Assembly: GCA_028875335.1 (NCBI GenBank)
Contig: JAPPEF010000372.1
Coordinates: forward strand, 1-7,636
Direction: 5' to 3'
Source of the DNA: Gemmatimonadota bacterium
GTDB taxonomy: Bacteria; Latescibacterota; UBA2968; UBA8231
Length of the DNA: 7,636 nt
This document shows positions 1 to 7,216 of this stretch, piece after piece. A program made the position numbers and the translations under genes. Within the stretch, counting starts at the first letter, position 1. Each line of letters begins with the position of its first letter. The notes beneath the pieces are model-generated. The model searched no databases, was not told the DNA's origin, and saw nothing but the letters and a program-made list of their open reading frames with translations.

Positions 1-1430
1 TTCTGGTACTGCGCCGCGTCAACCGTGCGGATGGTCGCCTCAATGCCGAGGCGTTCGAGGTTTTGCACGAGGGGGCTGAGGACGCGCTCGTACGACGAGG
101 AACCAAGCAAGAATTCAAAGCGCATCACCTCGCCAGTCTTCACGTGAGTCAGCTTTCCATCGACGACGGTCCAGCCAGCTTCGGCAAGCAGTTTCTTAGC
201 CGTGCGAAGGTTTTGCCGAAGCTGTCCCGAGCCGTTAGTCGCCGGCGGCGCGTAAGCAGTGGTAAACACCTCGTCCGGTATCCTCCCCCGGTACGCCTCT
301 AAAATGTCCAACTCCTGTCCCGAAGGCAGCCCCGACGACCCGAGGTCTGAATTGCCCCAATAACTGTTGCTGCGGGTGAGGAGACCGTAGAACAGATTCT
401 TATTAGTCCATTCAAAGTCGTAGGCATAGGCGAGCGCCTGCCGCACCTTGGGATCTTTGAACTTGTCGCGCCGAGTATTAAACGCAAAGCCCGACATGCC
501 GCGGATGAGCTGGTGCGGAATCTGCACCTTGACCATCTGCCCCTCGGCGATCGGCGCAAAGTCTTCGTAGTGGGTGGCCCATTCCTTGGAATCGCTCAAC
601 AGGCGATAGTCGTACTCCCCCGTCTTAAAGGCTTCGATGGCCACGGTCTGGTCGCGGTAGTACTCGTAGCGGATGCGGTCGAAGTTGTGGCGGCCCTTGT
701 GCACGGGCAGATCGCGCGCCCAGTAGTCATCGACGCGCTCGTAGGTAACCGAGCGGCCCGGCTCAAACTCGACAATCTTGTACGGGCCGCTGCCCAGAGG
801 CGGTTCAAGCGTGGTAGCGGCGAATTCGCGCCCTTCCCAATAGTGCTTGGGCAATACGCGCAACTGGCCGATGATCAGCGGCATTTCGCGGTTGGTGCCC
901 TCTTTGAACTCGAACCTCACTTGGCGCTCGTCGAGGGCGAAGACCGTGTCGACGTCGGCGTAGAAGGTGCGAAAGAACGGAATGCCCTTGGTGGTGAGGA
1001 TTTCAAAGCTGAAAATCACGTCGGCCGCGGTTACGGGGACGCCATCGTGCCAGCGCGCTTCGGGGTGGAGCTCAAAGACGATCCAAGAGCGGTCCTCCGG
1101 CATCTGCATCTGCGCGGCGAGTTGGCCGTATTCAGTGAACGGCTCGTCCTTGGACTTAGTGCAGAGCCGGTTGTAGAGCATCAGCGAGCCGTAGGCGGCC
1201 ACGCCCTTGAGGGTGAAAGGATTGAGGTTGTCGTACGTGCCGATGGCGGCGAGGCGAATTTCGCCACCTTTGGGGGCGTCGGGATTGACGTAGTCGAAGT
1301 GGGTAAAATCAGGCCCGTACTTAGGGTCGCCGTAGAGCGTGAAGGCGTGGGCGCGGAGAACGGTGCTGTCCGCGGCATGGGCCACCGAGGCGAGGATAAA
1401 ACAGAAAACTAGCGAGCGCGTGATCCGCAT
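1..1430 (-). CDS. YejA-like extracellular oligopeptide-binding protein (ABC transporter), 3'-truncated by window edge
   Basis: This is the periplasmic substrate-binding component (SBP family 5) of a peptide ABC importer. It would capture oligopeptides and deliver them to a YejBEF-type inner-membrane permease, which is not in the window. The reading frame is open for 476 codons from an ATG at 1430 down to the left edge. Residues 1-19/20 form a signal peptide: an MRITR n-region, a hydrophobic core and an AHA cleavage site. YejA-type landmarks follow: FTHFDYVNPDAPKGGEIRL (about 43-60), WHDGVPVTAADVIFSFE (128-143), GSGPYKI (213-219), YERVDDYWARDLPV (230-243), NFDRIRYEYYRDQTVAIEAF (249-268), NTRRDKFKDPKVRQAL (318-332), LPSGQELDILE (368-378) and LGIEATIRTVDAAQYQ (461-476). 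Family members are about 600 residues, so roughly the last quarter is missing. No strong Shine-Dalgarno sequence precedes the ATG. The gene diverges from the PhyH gene. The YejA-like assignment rests on recalled motifs. The SBP_bac_5 family is near certain, and the exact peptide specificity is unknown. Confidence 0.9.
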   Translation of the reverse strand, partial: MRITRSLVFCFILASVAHAADSTVLRAHAFTLYGDPKYGPDFTHFDYVNPDAPKGGEIRLAAIGTYDNLNPFTLKGVAAYGSLMLYNRLCTKSKDEPFTEYGQLAAQMQMPEDRSWIVFELHPEARWHDGVPVTAADVIFSFEILTTKGIPFFRTFYADVDTVFALDERQVRFEFKEGTNREMPLIIGQLRVLPKHYWEGREFAATTLEPPLGSGPYKIVEFEPGRSVTYERVDDYWARDLPVHKGRHNFDRIRYEYYRDQTVAIEAFKTGEYDYRLLSDSKEWATHYEDFAPIAEGQMVKVQIPHQLIRGMSGFAFNTRRDKFKDPKVRQALAYAYDFEWTNKNLFYGLLTRSNSYWGNSDLGSSGLPSGQELDILEAYRGRIPDEVFTTAYAPPATNGSGQLRQNLRTAKKLLAEAGWTVVDGKLTHVKTGEVMRFEFLLGSSSYERVLSPLVQNLERLGIEATIRTVDAAQYQ

Positions 1431-1596
1431 GAAAATCGTCGTTTCGTTTAGTGTGGGGAGATAAAACGGAGAATCCGTGTACATAAATATAAAATTAAAC
1501 TAGAAAGGAGATTTACGCCCACCGACACCGGTTGGCGGCAGCGCGGGCCTTGTCTATCTTGCTGACGTACAATTCGCTACGCGAGGAGGACTGCCG
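1431..1596. promoter_or_regulatory. Divergent intergenic region between YejA-like and PhyH genes
   Basis: This 166-base spacer must hold the promoters of both flanking genes. A conspicuous AT-rich block lies at about 1480-1503 and is the most likely promoter region for the leftward gene. A short perfect inverted repeat, ACGGA-gaa-TCCGT, lies at 1466-1478. On the plus strand a TACAAT hexamer at 1568-1573 could be a -10 element for the PhyH gene, but no recognisable -35 sits 16-18 bases upstream, so neither promoter is assigned firmly. Confidence 0.3.
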
Positions 1597-2391
1597 ATGC
1601 TGACGCCCAAACAAAAAGAGCACTTTGACGTCTTTGGCTTTCTCTGCCTGCGCCAAGCCTTTTCCCCAGACGAGATGGCCGAGATTACCCAAGCTGCCGA
1701 CCAAGTGTGGCACGAGGATCGGGGCGGCCAACCCGACGACGGCCAGCACCAGGGCCTTGCCCCTTTTGCCGAGCTAAATCCCCGGCTTTTGGACTTAGCT
1801 GAGGACGACCGCATTTTCCAAGTAGTAGCCGACCTCTTAGGAGATGATTTCCTATGGTCGGGATCGGAGGGCAACAAGGAAGGGCGTACCGAGAAAGGGG
1901 AGCACAACTGGCACGCGGATCGGCCGGGGAGCGCAGAGACCGAATATCGGCGGCTCAAGGTGATGCTCTACCTGACGCCCACCACCAAAGAGCAGGGTGC
2001 GCTACGAGTGATCCCCGGTTCGCACCGCATGCCCTTCCACGAGTGGCTGTGGCCCTTACAGTCCCACCACTTCAAGGACGGCACGATCGGCGACAGCTTC
2101 GGGGCGCGGGGCGAGGACATCCCTTCCTGCGCGGTGGAGACCATGCCCGGCGACGTGGTCTTTTTCCACCACAGCCTCTTTCACGCGGCCTACGGCAAAT
2201 TCCCCGAGCGGCGCTACGTTGCCTTCAAGTTCGTCACCCGACCCGACACCGAGGCCAAGCTGCGGTCCATGCAGCGCTACGCATCCTACGCCTTCGACGT
2301 CGATCCAGCGCTTCTAGCAAGGCCCCGACTGCGCTCCATTGCAGAGGACCTGATCGCATTGGGCGAACAGGCGAAAGCACTGGAGCCCTGA
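1597..2391 (+). CDS. Phytanoyl-CoA dioxygenase (PhyH) family Fe(II)/2-oxoglutarate oxygenase
   Basis: This is a predicted cytosolic mononuclear non-haem iron dioxygenase of 264 aa, typical for bacterial PhyH proteins. The family couples oxidative decarboxylation of 2-oxoglutarate to hydroxylation, or occasionally halogenation, of a small-molecule substrate. The facial triad is visible. H106 and D108 form the HxD motif in NWHADRPG, and the distal histidine is H196 in FHAAYG, after the GDVVFFHHSLF strand. R205 or R206 (PERRYVAFKF) is the likely 2-oxoglutarate carboxylate anchor. The PhyH hallmark GALRVIPGSHR is at 134-144. The aspartate in HxD argues for a hydroxylase rather than a halogenase, which carries Ala or Gly there. 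There is no signal peptide. The ATG is chosen because a strong Shine-Dalgarno (gaggagga, 1583-1590) precedes it by 6 bases. The 3' end converges with the LLM oxidoreductase gene, leaving a 5-base gap and no visible terminator. The substrate cannot be inferred. The phytanoyl name is only the family label. Confidence 0.92.
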   Translation: MLTPKQKEHFDVFGFLCLRQAFSPDEMAEITQAADQVWHEDRGGQPDDGQHQGLAPFAELNPRLLDLAEDDRIFQVVADLLGDDFLWSGSEGNKEGRTEKGEHNWHADRPGSAETEYRRLKVMLYLTPTTKEQGALRVIPGSHRMPFHEWLWPLQSHHFKDGTIGDSFGARGEDIPSCAVETMPGDVVFFHHSLFHAAYGKFPERRYVAFKFVTRPDTEAKLRSMQRYASYAFDVDPALLARPRLRSIAEDLIALGEQAKALEP

Positions 2392-2396
2392 CGCCT

Positions 2397-3479
2397 TTAT
2401 ACCGACGGCAATTGCGGCACGACTCGGTTGGCGAGCAAGTCCATTGAGCGCTCCCACAGCGGCCGGTCGTCCCAGTCGTGGGCGATCATCAGCAGCGTGT
2501 CAAAGCCCCCGGTCGTCTCCCACAAACCCTGTAGCTGATCTACGCACGACGGCACGTCGCCTATTATGCACAGATTTCTGATCAGATACTCGGGCGAGAC
2601 CTCCTCGTCGGGAACGTCCGGGTCGTGCTTCGTAATGTGGAGCATTTCGGCACCGCTGAGTACGGCGATCAGATATTCATAGGAGCGGCAGAAAGCGCTC
2701 TTTTCGTCGAGGGCGTAATCCCAAGCGCGCGCTTCGTCATCGGCGACGAGGATGCTGCGCGAGATGCGCCAGCGGGTGCGCTCGGGCGCGGGCAGACCGG
2801 CCTCGGTGGCCCCGGCGCTATAGGTCTGCCAGTGCTGGGTCAAGATCGAAGGAGCGACGAGATTGGTGCTGATGGGCAGATAGCCCCGCTGGCCGGCCAT
2901 GGTCGCGGCCATGGAGTCGCTTCTTATCACGCTCATACCAATAGGTGGGTGTGGCTGCTGGTAGGGCTTGAGCAGTTCGCCGATGCCGAGTTCGGAGTTC
3001 GCCTCCTCAATTTTGATGCGGTAGAAATCTCCCGCAAAGTCAAAAGGGGCTTCCGCCTGCCAGAGCTTGAGGACCATGTCGATGCTCTCGACGGTCATCA
3101 GCCCCTGCGTCTTGGGATCGGGCAGGTCAAAAAGGCCCCAGTCGGTGGCGACGCCGCCTTGGCCGAAGCCGCAGTTGAAGCGGCCCTTGGACAGGTGATC
3201 GAGATAGGCCAGTCGCACCGCGACATTGACCGGATGGTGCTGCGGCATGATCGAGACACCCGTGCCCAAGCGGATGTTTTGCGTCAGGGGTAGGACGTGG
3301 GCGATAAAGAGGTCGTTGGACGGAATCGGCTCCCAAGCGACGGTGTGGTGCTGGCCGACCCAAGCCTCGGTGAAGCCGAGCTGATCGGCGCGGACGACGA
3401 ACTCGACGTCCTCGGCAAAGCATTCAGTGCGGTCTTTTTCCGGGGGGTGCAAGGGCATCATAAAGGTGCCGAGCTTCAT
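2397..3479 (-). CDS. LLM-class flavin-dependent oxidoreductase (bacterial luciferase-like monooxygenase)
   Basis: This 360-aa protein belongs to the luciferase-like monooxygenase superfamily. It is a cytosolic TIM-barrel enzyme that uses reduced FMN, or F420 in some branches, to oxygenate or reduce an organic substrate. The first strand MKLGTFMMPLHP is typical, followed by ADQLGFTEAWVGQHH (31-45) and NIRLGTGVSIMPQHHPVNVAVRLAYLDHLSKGRFNCGFGQG (68-108). The latter region is the family's most conserved segment. LKLWQAEAPFDFAGDFYRI (137-155) and PHPPIGM (176-182) also fit, and the C-terminal stretch TLLMIAHDWDDRPLWERSMDLLANRVVPQL matches LLM proteins of this size. The start is supported by a strong Shine-Dalgarno (gaggagga on the minus strand, 3485-3492) ending 5 bases upstream. 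The gene lies 52 bases downstream of the aminotransferase on the same strand and is probably in one transcript with it. A perfect hairpin repeat fills much of the gap. Cofactor and substrate are not decided by the sequence as read. Confidence 0.93.
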   Translation of the reverse strand: MKLGTFMMPLHPPEKDRTECFAEDVEFVVRADQLGFTEAWVGQHHTVAWEPIPSNDLFIAHVLPLTQNIRLGTGVSIMPQHHPVNVAVRLAYLDHLSKGRFNCGFGQGGVATDWGLFDLPDPKTQGLMTVESIDMVLKLWQAEAPFDFAGDFYRIKIEEANSELGIGELLKPYQQPHPPIGMSVIRSDSMAATMAGQRGYLPISTNLVAPSILTQHWQTYSAGATEAGLPAPERTRWRISRSILVADDEARAWDYALDEKSAFCRSYEYLIAVLSGAEMLHITKHDPDVPDEEVSPEYLIRNLCIIGDVPSCVDQLQGLWETTGGFDTLLMIAHDWDDRPLWERSMDLLANRVVPQLPSV

Positions 3480-3502
3480 GGTAATCCTCCTCTAAAGGCG
3501 AT

Positions 3503-3531
3503 GTAGGGGGCGGTTTGAAACCGCCCCCTAC
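3503..3531. repeat. Perfect 14-bp inverted repeat (1-base loop) between co-directional genes
   Basis: The left arm GTAGGGGGCGGTTT (3503-3516) and right arm AAACCGCCCCCTAC (3518-3531) are exact reverse complements around a single G at 3517. The element begins immediately after the aminotransferase stop codon (TCA at 3532-3534 on the plus strand). It ends about 10 bases before the Shine-Dalgarno of the LLM oxidoreductase gene. As RNA it would fold into a very stable GC-rich stem in which the central few bases open as the loop. No T-tract follows on either strand, so it is not a canonical intrinsic terminator. Its compact, perfect form and exact intergenic placement fit a dispersed REP-like palindrome, which may shape mRNA stability or downstream expression. 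Confidence 0.85.
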
Positions 3532-4866
3532 TCAATATCCCAATTCCCGCTCCATGTCTCCAACCACATCCGCGATCACCTGCGCGATTTCCTCGACCTG
3601 TTCTTCGCTAATGGTAAAGGGCGGGCTGATGGCAATGTGGTCGCCGCTGACGCCGTCAATCAACCCGGGCGAGCCGGGCATGATGAGCACGCCTTTGGCA
3701 AAGGCGCGGTTGACGATCGCGGCCGACACGCCCTGAGCGGGGTCAAAGGGCGTACCGGTCGCCTTGTCCTTTGCGAACTCCACGCCGGTGAGCAGACCCT
3801 TGCCGCGCACCGCGCTGACTATGGGCGAGTCCATTAAGGGCTGCATTTTTTCCAGCATCAAGTCGCCCATCTGCGCGCAGCGATCGACCAAGTCGTGGTC
3901 TTGGATGTAGTTCTGCACGGCAAGGGCAATGGCGCAGGAGAGCGGATTGCCGCCGTAAGTGTGGCCGTGGACATAGTGGTTTTGCTTTTTGTAGATCCCG
4001 TCGTAGATCTCGTCGCGGACCAGGGTGGCGGCAATGGGCGTGTACCCGCTGGCGAGACCCTTGCCAGTGGCTATGATGTCTGGAATGGCGTCCCAGTGCT
4101 CAATGCCGAAATTGAGGCCCGTGCGTCCGTAGCCGGTGACCACTTCGTCGATGATCATCAGGATGTTGTAGCGGTCGCAGATCGCGCGGATGGTGGGGAA
4201 GTAGTCGGGCGGCGGCATCAGGCCGCAGCAAGAAGTGCCCGAAATCGGCTCGGCGATAAAGGCGGAGATGTACTCGCTGCCTTCTTGTTTGATAACCCGC
4301 TCCAACTCTTCGGCGCACGCCAGCGTACAGGCGGGCCGGTCTTGGCAGTACGGACAGTGATCCGGGTGGGGGAAGGTGATGTGCGGAAAGTCGTGCAGGT
4401 AGGGCACGTAGTCCTCGCGCCAAGTGGTGCGGCCCGACATGGAGAGCGCGCCGATGGTATTGCCGTGCCAACTCTGCCAGCGGGTGATGACTTTGAACTT
4501 CTTCGGGTTGCCGGTCTCGACGTGGTACTTGCGGGCGATCTTGAGCGCGGACTCCGTGGCCTCGGACCCGCCGGAGATGAAGAAGACGCGGTTGAGGTCG
4601 CCGGGGGCTATGGCGGCGACTTTGTCGGCGAGGTCGATTTGCGGTTGGGTGAGGAAGCGGGCGTAGGTAAAGCTGACCTTGTTCGATTGTTCCCGCATGA
4701 CCTCACCTATCTCCGGGACGCCGTGACCGATGGAGACCACGTGGACGCCAGCGCAGGCATCGAGGTACGCGCGGCCGTCTTCGGCGTAGAGATAGCAGTC
4801 TTTGCCGTGGGAAATCTGCGGCCAGTTGTCGGTAATGACGCGGTGGAAAATGCGGTCGGTGGTCAT
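3532..4866 (-). CDS. Class-III PLP-dependent aminotransferase (aspartate aminotransferase family protein)
   Basis: This 444-aa fold-type I, class-III aminotransferase is the group that includes omega-amino acid:pyruvate, taurine, ornithine and 4-aminobutyrate transaminases. It moves an amino group between an amine or omega-amino acid and a keto acid in the cytosol. Visible signatures are GGSEATESALKIARKYH (99-115), which binds cofactor phosphate; WHGNTIGALSMSG (133-145); AEPI (205-208); LMIIDEVVTGYGRTG (236-250) with D240 pairing with the PLP pyridine nitrogen; ATGKGLASGYTPI (266-278) with Schiff-base lysine K269; and HTYGGNP (302-308) with T303 at the phosphate. A four-cysteine segment CPYC-x5-C-x3-C (171-184) lies inside the large domain. 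The ATG at 4866 is preferred because class-III homology begins right after it and a Shine-Dalgarno precedes it. The frame stays open to 5097, but that 77-residue extension has no family resemblance. The gene is probably the first of a two-gene unit with the LLM oxidoreductase. Substrate is undetermined. Confidence 0.94.
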   Translation of the reverse strand: MTTDRIFHRVITDNWPQISHGKDCYLYAEDGRAYLDACAGVHVVSIGHGVPEIGEVMREQSNKVSFTYARFLTQPQIDLADKVAAIAPGDLNRVFFISGGSEATESALKIARKYHVETGNPKKFKVITRWQSWHGNTIGALSMSGRTTWREDYVPYLHDFPHITFPHPDHCPYCQDRPACTLACAEELERVIKQEGSEYISAFIAEPISGTSCCGLMPPPDYFPTIRAICDRYNILMIIDEVVTGYGRTGLNFGIEHWDAIPDIIATGKGLASGYTPIAATLVRDEIYDGIYKKQNHYVHGHTYGGNPLSCAIALAVQNYIQDHDLVDRCAQMGDLMLEKMQPLMDSPIVSAVRGKGLLTGVEFAKDKATGTPFDPAQGVSAAIVNRAFAKGVLIMPGSPGLIDGVSGDHIAISPPFTISEEQVEEIAQVIADVVGDMERELGY

Positions 4867-5033
4867 GGATCCTTCCTTTGTATGTAGTAGTGACGAGGGC
4901 CTGAAGATACGAAGTCCCAAGAGGCCAGCATAGGGCGCGGCCGATTTTGACGGCTCTTCGGGGTGCAACCCGCTCAATATGTCGATATGTTTCTCTACAT
5001 ACCGATGCTCAACGTCCGTGAGACAACAAATAG
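4867..5033. promoter_or_regulatory. Divergent regulatory region between aminotransferase and TonB-dependent receptor
   Basis: This 167-base spacer separates two divergently transcribed genes and should contain both promoters. Its right part holds an imperfect palindrome, TCGATATGT (4982-4990) and ACATACCGA (4997-5005), with 8 of 9 arm positions complementary and a 6-base spacer. A further direct copy of ATATGT lies at 4977-4982. The arrangement suggests a dimeric regulator's operator about 29 bases upstream of the receptor start. A TTGACG at 4947-4952 resembles a -35 box on the plus strand, but no good -10 lies at 16-18 bases. On the minus strand only weak hexamers are seen. No cobalamin-type riboswitch was recognised. 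Confidence 0.4.
4870..4877 (-). promoter_or_regulatory. Ribosome binding site deciding the aminotransferase start
   Basis: On the minus strand the sequence AGGAAGGA ends 3 bases before the ATG at 4866. This supports the internal start over the in-frame ATG far upstream at 5097, whose use would read through the whole divergent intergenic region and into the receptor gene's signal-peptide codons. Confidence 0.65.
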
Positions 5034-7199
5034 GTGAGATTGCAAAAAAATTGTAGGCGAGTGCTGGCGGCGTGGCTGCTGTTGGCGGGGTCAGCACAAG
5101 CGGCGACCCTAAGCGGCTTTGTCACCGATGCCGACAGCGGCGAAGCTCTAACCCGCGTCACCGTTGCGGTCGAAGGGCTTCAACTCGCGGCGATCAGCAA
5201 CAACAGCGGCTACTACGCGGTCGTGCAAGTACCGGCTGGTACGCACGTAGTGAGTGCGTCGCACGCAGGCTACCAGACCTGGCGGGACACGCTGCGCTTT
5301 GGTGCGGACGAGGCCGTGCGGCTCGACTTGACGCTGGTACCCAAGCCGGTGGATCTGGGCGCGCAGGTTTCGGTGGAGGCCGAGCACATCAGCCTCCGCG
5401 TCAAGCCTTTACAGCAGATGCCCGCCCTCGGCGAGGCCGATCTCTTGCGCGGCTTACAGCTACTGCCGGGCGTCCAAGCGGTTGCGGATATCAGCAGCGG
5501 CTTGTACGTGCGCGGCGGCGACCCTGGCCAAACGGCTATCCTCCTCGACGACATTCCCCTGTACAATCCCTCCCACCTGTTCGGCCTCTTCTCGACCTTC
5601 AATCCAGACGCCATCAAGGAGGTCAATCTGTACAAGGGAGCCTATCCCGCTCCGTACGGCCGCACGCTCGGGGCGGTACTCGACGTGAGCAACCGCGAGG
5701 GCAACCGCAAGCGTACCAGCGGGCGCGGTGGCGTGAGCCTGATTTCAGGCCGCTTGCTCACCGAGGGGCCCGTCGGACAGGGATCGTGGATGCTGGCCGG
5801 TCGCCGCACCTACTTGGACGGCGTGTTTAGCGCCCTTCGCGCCCGCGGGGAGGACATCCCCTTGAACTATTACTTCTACGACCTCAACGGCAGCATCAAC
5901 CAACGGCGAGGCGACGACACCTACGCCGCGAGTGCGTACTCGGGCCATGACGACCTGCGGGTTGAGCTAGAAGACGACGAAGAGTCTTTCGTCGATATGC
6001 GCTGGGGGAACCGCGCCCTGACTGCGCACTGGACGCGCGCGTTCTCGCCGGCCCTGTTCGGCCACTTCACGGCCGCTGGCTCGTCGTACGAAAGCATCGT
6101 CGCGCTCCGTTTCCTCGACGCGCCCGTCCGCATCGCCAACAGCATCCGCGACCTGTCGCTCAAAGGCGACGTGGATTACTTCGCCAACCGCCATCACACA
6201 CTTTCTTTAGGATTGTTGGCTACCCTATTCGAGTTTCACTTTGTCCGGTCTTTCAACGAGCGGACCCAGCTCGACTTGCGCCAAGAGCCAGTGTTGTTGG
6301 AAGGCTACGTGCAGGACGAGTGGCGGCTCGGGCTGACCACGCGGGTGCAGCTAGGCGGACGAGGGACGTACTTCAGCGAAGGAAATCGCTGGCACTTCAC
6401 GCCGAGGCTGTCCCTGAGTCAAGCGTTGAGCGACAAAATCCGCGTCAAAGCCGGCGGCGGCGTGTATCGCCAACATCTGCAACTGATCACCACCGAAGCC
6501 TTCAGCGGCGGCGATTTCTGGGTGCCTTTGGACGACACCGTCGAGCCGGGGCGATCCTATCAGGCCGTCACCGGCGTCGAGTGGACCCCTTCGCCGCGCT
6601 ATCAGCTTGCCGTGGATGCCTATTACACGGACCTCGCCAACCTAGTGACCGTGGATACCGAACTGCCCGACGACAACGAGGACACGCATTCAGAAGCCGT
6701 GTTCAAAAGCGGCGGCAGGGGCTGGGCCAGAGGGGTCGAGATCTTTTTACAGCGGCGCACCGGCGCGCTCACCGGATGGATCGGCTACGCGCTCGGTTGG
6801 ACGCGGCGCACCTTCCCCGAACTCAATGATGGCCGTCCTTTTCCCCCCAAACACGACCGCCGCCACGACCTGTCTTTTGTCGCCTCCTACAAGGTCGGCG
6901 CATGGCGGCTCGGCGCGAACCTAGCGTATGCCACTGGACAGGCATTTACACCGGTTTCCGAGTCACCTGTCCAGCGCAACAGCGCCCGCCTGCAGCCCTA
7001 TCACCGCCTCGATGTCAGCGCCAGCCGGTCGTTTGGGCTGTGGGGAGCCAACAGCGAGTTCTACGTGCAGATATTCAATGTATATAGCCGCCGCAACGAG
7101 TGGTTTTTGCAGCTTGATTCAGTCGATCCCGAAGTCGATCCGCGCAAGATCAAACAATTGCCCATAATCCCCACGCTAGGCCTCAACTTCTCTTTTTAG
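5034..7199 (+). CDS. TonB-dependent outer-membrane receptor with carboxypeptidase-like regulatory domain
   Basis: This 721-aa gated outer-membrane channel is powered by TonB-ExbBD and imports a scarce ligand. Residues 1-23 are a signal peptide (basic start, hydrophobic LAAWLLLAGS, cleavage after AQA). Residues 25-103 form a CarboxypepD_reg-like beta-sandwich (LSGFVTDADSGEALTRVTVAVEG, NNSGYYAVVQVPAGTHVVSASHAGYQTW). The plug domain spans about 125-225 with LLRGLQLLPGVQ, GLYVRGGDPGQTAILLDDIPLYNPSHLFGLFSTFNPDAIKEVNLYKGAYPAPYGRTLGAVLDV. The remainder alternates amphipathic strands and ends PTLGLNFSF, a C-terminal aromatic as expected for BAM-assembled barrels. It is much shorter than SusC-type receptors (about 1000 aa), and no SusD partner is present. 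The start is GTG at 5034. A TAG in frame directly before it (5031-5033) rules out anything longer. The ribosome site is weak, so TTG at 5040 is a minor alternative. No clear TonB box was recognised. The ligand is unknown. Confidence 0.94.
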   Translation: MRLQKNCRRVLAAWLLLAGSAQAATLSGFVTDADSGEALTRVTVAVEGLQLAAISNNSGYYAVVQVPAGTHVVSASHAGYQTWRDTLRFGADEAVRLDLTLVPKPVDLGAQVSVEAEHISLRVKPLQQMPALGEADLLRGLQLLPGVQAVADISSGLYVRGGDPGQTAILLDDIPLYNPSHLFGLFSTFNPDAIKEVNLYKGAYPAPYGRTLGAVLDVSNREGNRKRTSGRGGVSLISGRLLTEGPVGQGSWMLAGRRTYLDGVFSALRARGEDIPLNYYFYDLNGSINQRRGDDTYAASAYSGHDDLRVELEDDEESFVDMRWGNRALTAHWTRAFSPALFGHFTAAGSSYESIVALRFLDAPVRIANSIRDLSLKGDVDYFANRHHTLSLGLLATLFEFHFVRSFNERTQLDLRQEPVLLEGYVQDEWRLGLTTRVQLGGRGTYFSEGNRWHFTPRLSLSQALSDKIRVKAGGGVYRQHLQLITTEAFSGGDFWVPLDDTVEPGRSYQAVTGVEWTPSPRYQLAVDAYYTDLANLVTVDTELPDDNEDTHSEAVFKSGGRGWARGVEIFLQRRTGALTGWIGYALGWTRRTFPELNDGRPFPPKHDRRHDLSFVASYKVGAWRLGANLAYATGQAFTPVSESPVQRNSARLQPYHRLDVSASRSFGLWGANSEFYVQIFNVYSRRNEWFLQLDSVDPEVDPRKIKQLPIIPTLGLNFSF

Positions 7200-7216
7200 C
7201 AGCAAAATCCAAAGTT

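Noticed and set aside
513..1412. Long plus-strand open frame of 299 codons
   Set aside because: It lies wholly antisense to the YejA-like gene, which has a signal peptide and family motifs along its length. The plus-strand translation is a valine/arginine-rich composition typical of an antisense shadow in GC-rich DNA.
1503..1511. Shine-Dalgarno-like AAAGGAGA on the plus strand
   Set aside because: No ATG, GTG or TTG start lies at a workable distance downstream, and the PhyH gene has its own ribosome site at 1583-1590.
2895..2914. Repeated GGCCATGG octamers
   Set aside because: They fall inside the LLM oxidoreductase coding frame and are explained by the repeated residues Met-Ala in SMAATMAGQ. 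No other structure accompanies them.
3895..4887. Long plus-strand open frame of 330 codons
   Set aside because: It is antisense to the aminotransferase, whose catalytic motifs are all intact. The translation shows no recognisable family and the low-complexity bias of an antisense frame.
4867..5033. Possible cobalamin or other riboswitch upstream of the TonB-dependent receptor
   Set aside because: The spacer is short and no conserved riboswitch boxes or multi-stem architecture were recognised. Only the palindrome stands out.
4867..5097. 77-residue N-terminal extension of the aminotransferase up to an in-frame ATG at 5097
   Set aside because: It would cross the divergent intergenic region and overlap the receptor's signal-peptide codons. 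It has no class-III similarity, while the ATG at 4866 has its own Shine-Dalgarno.
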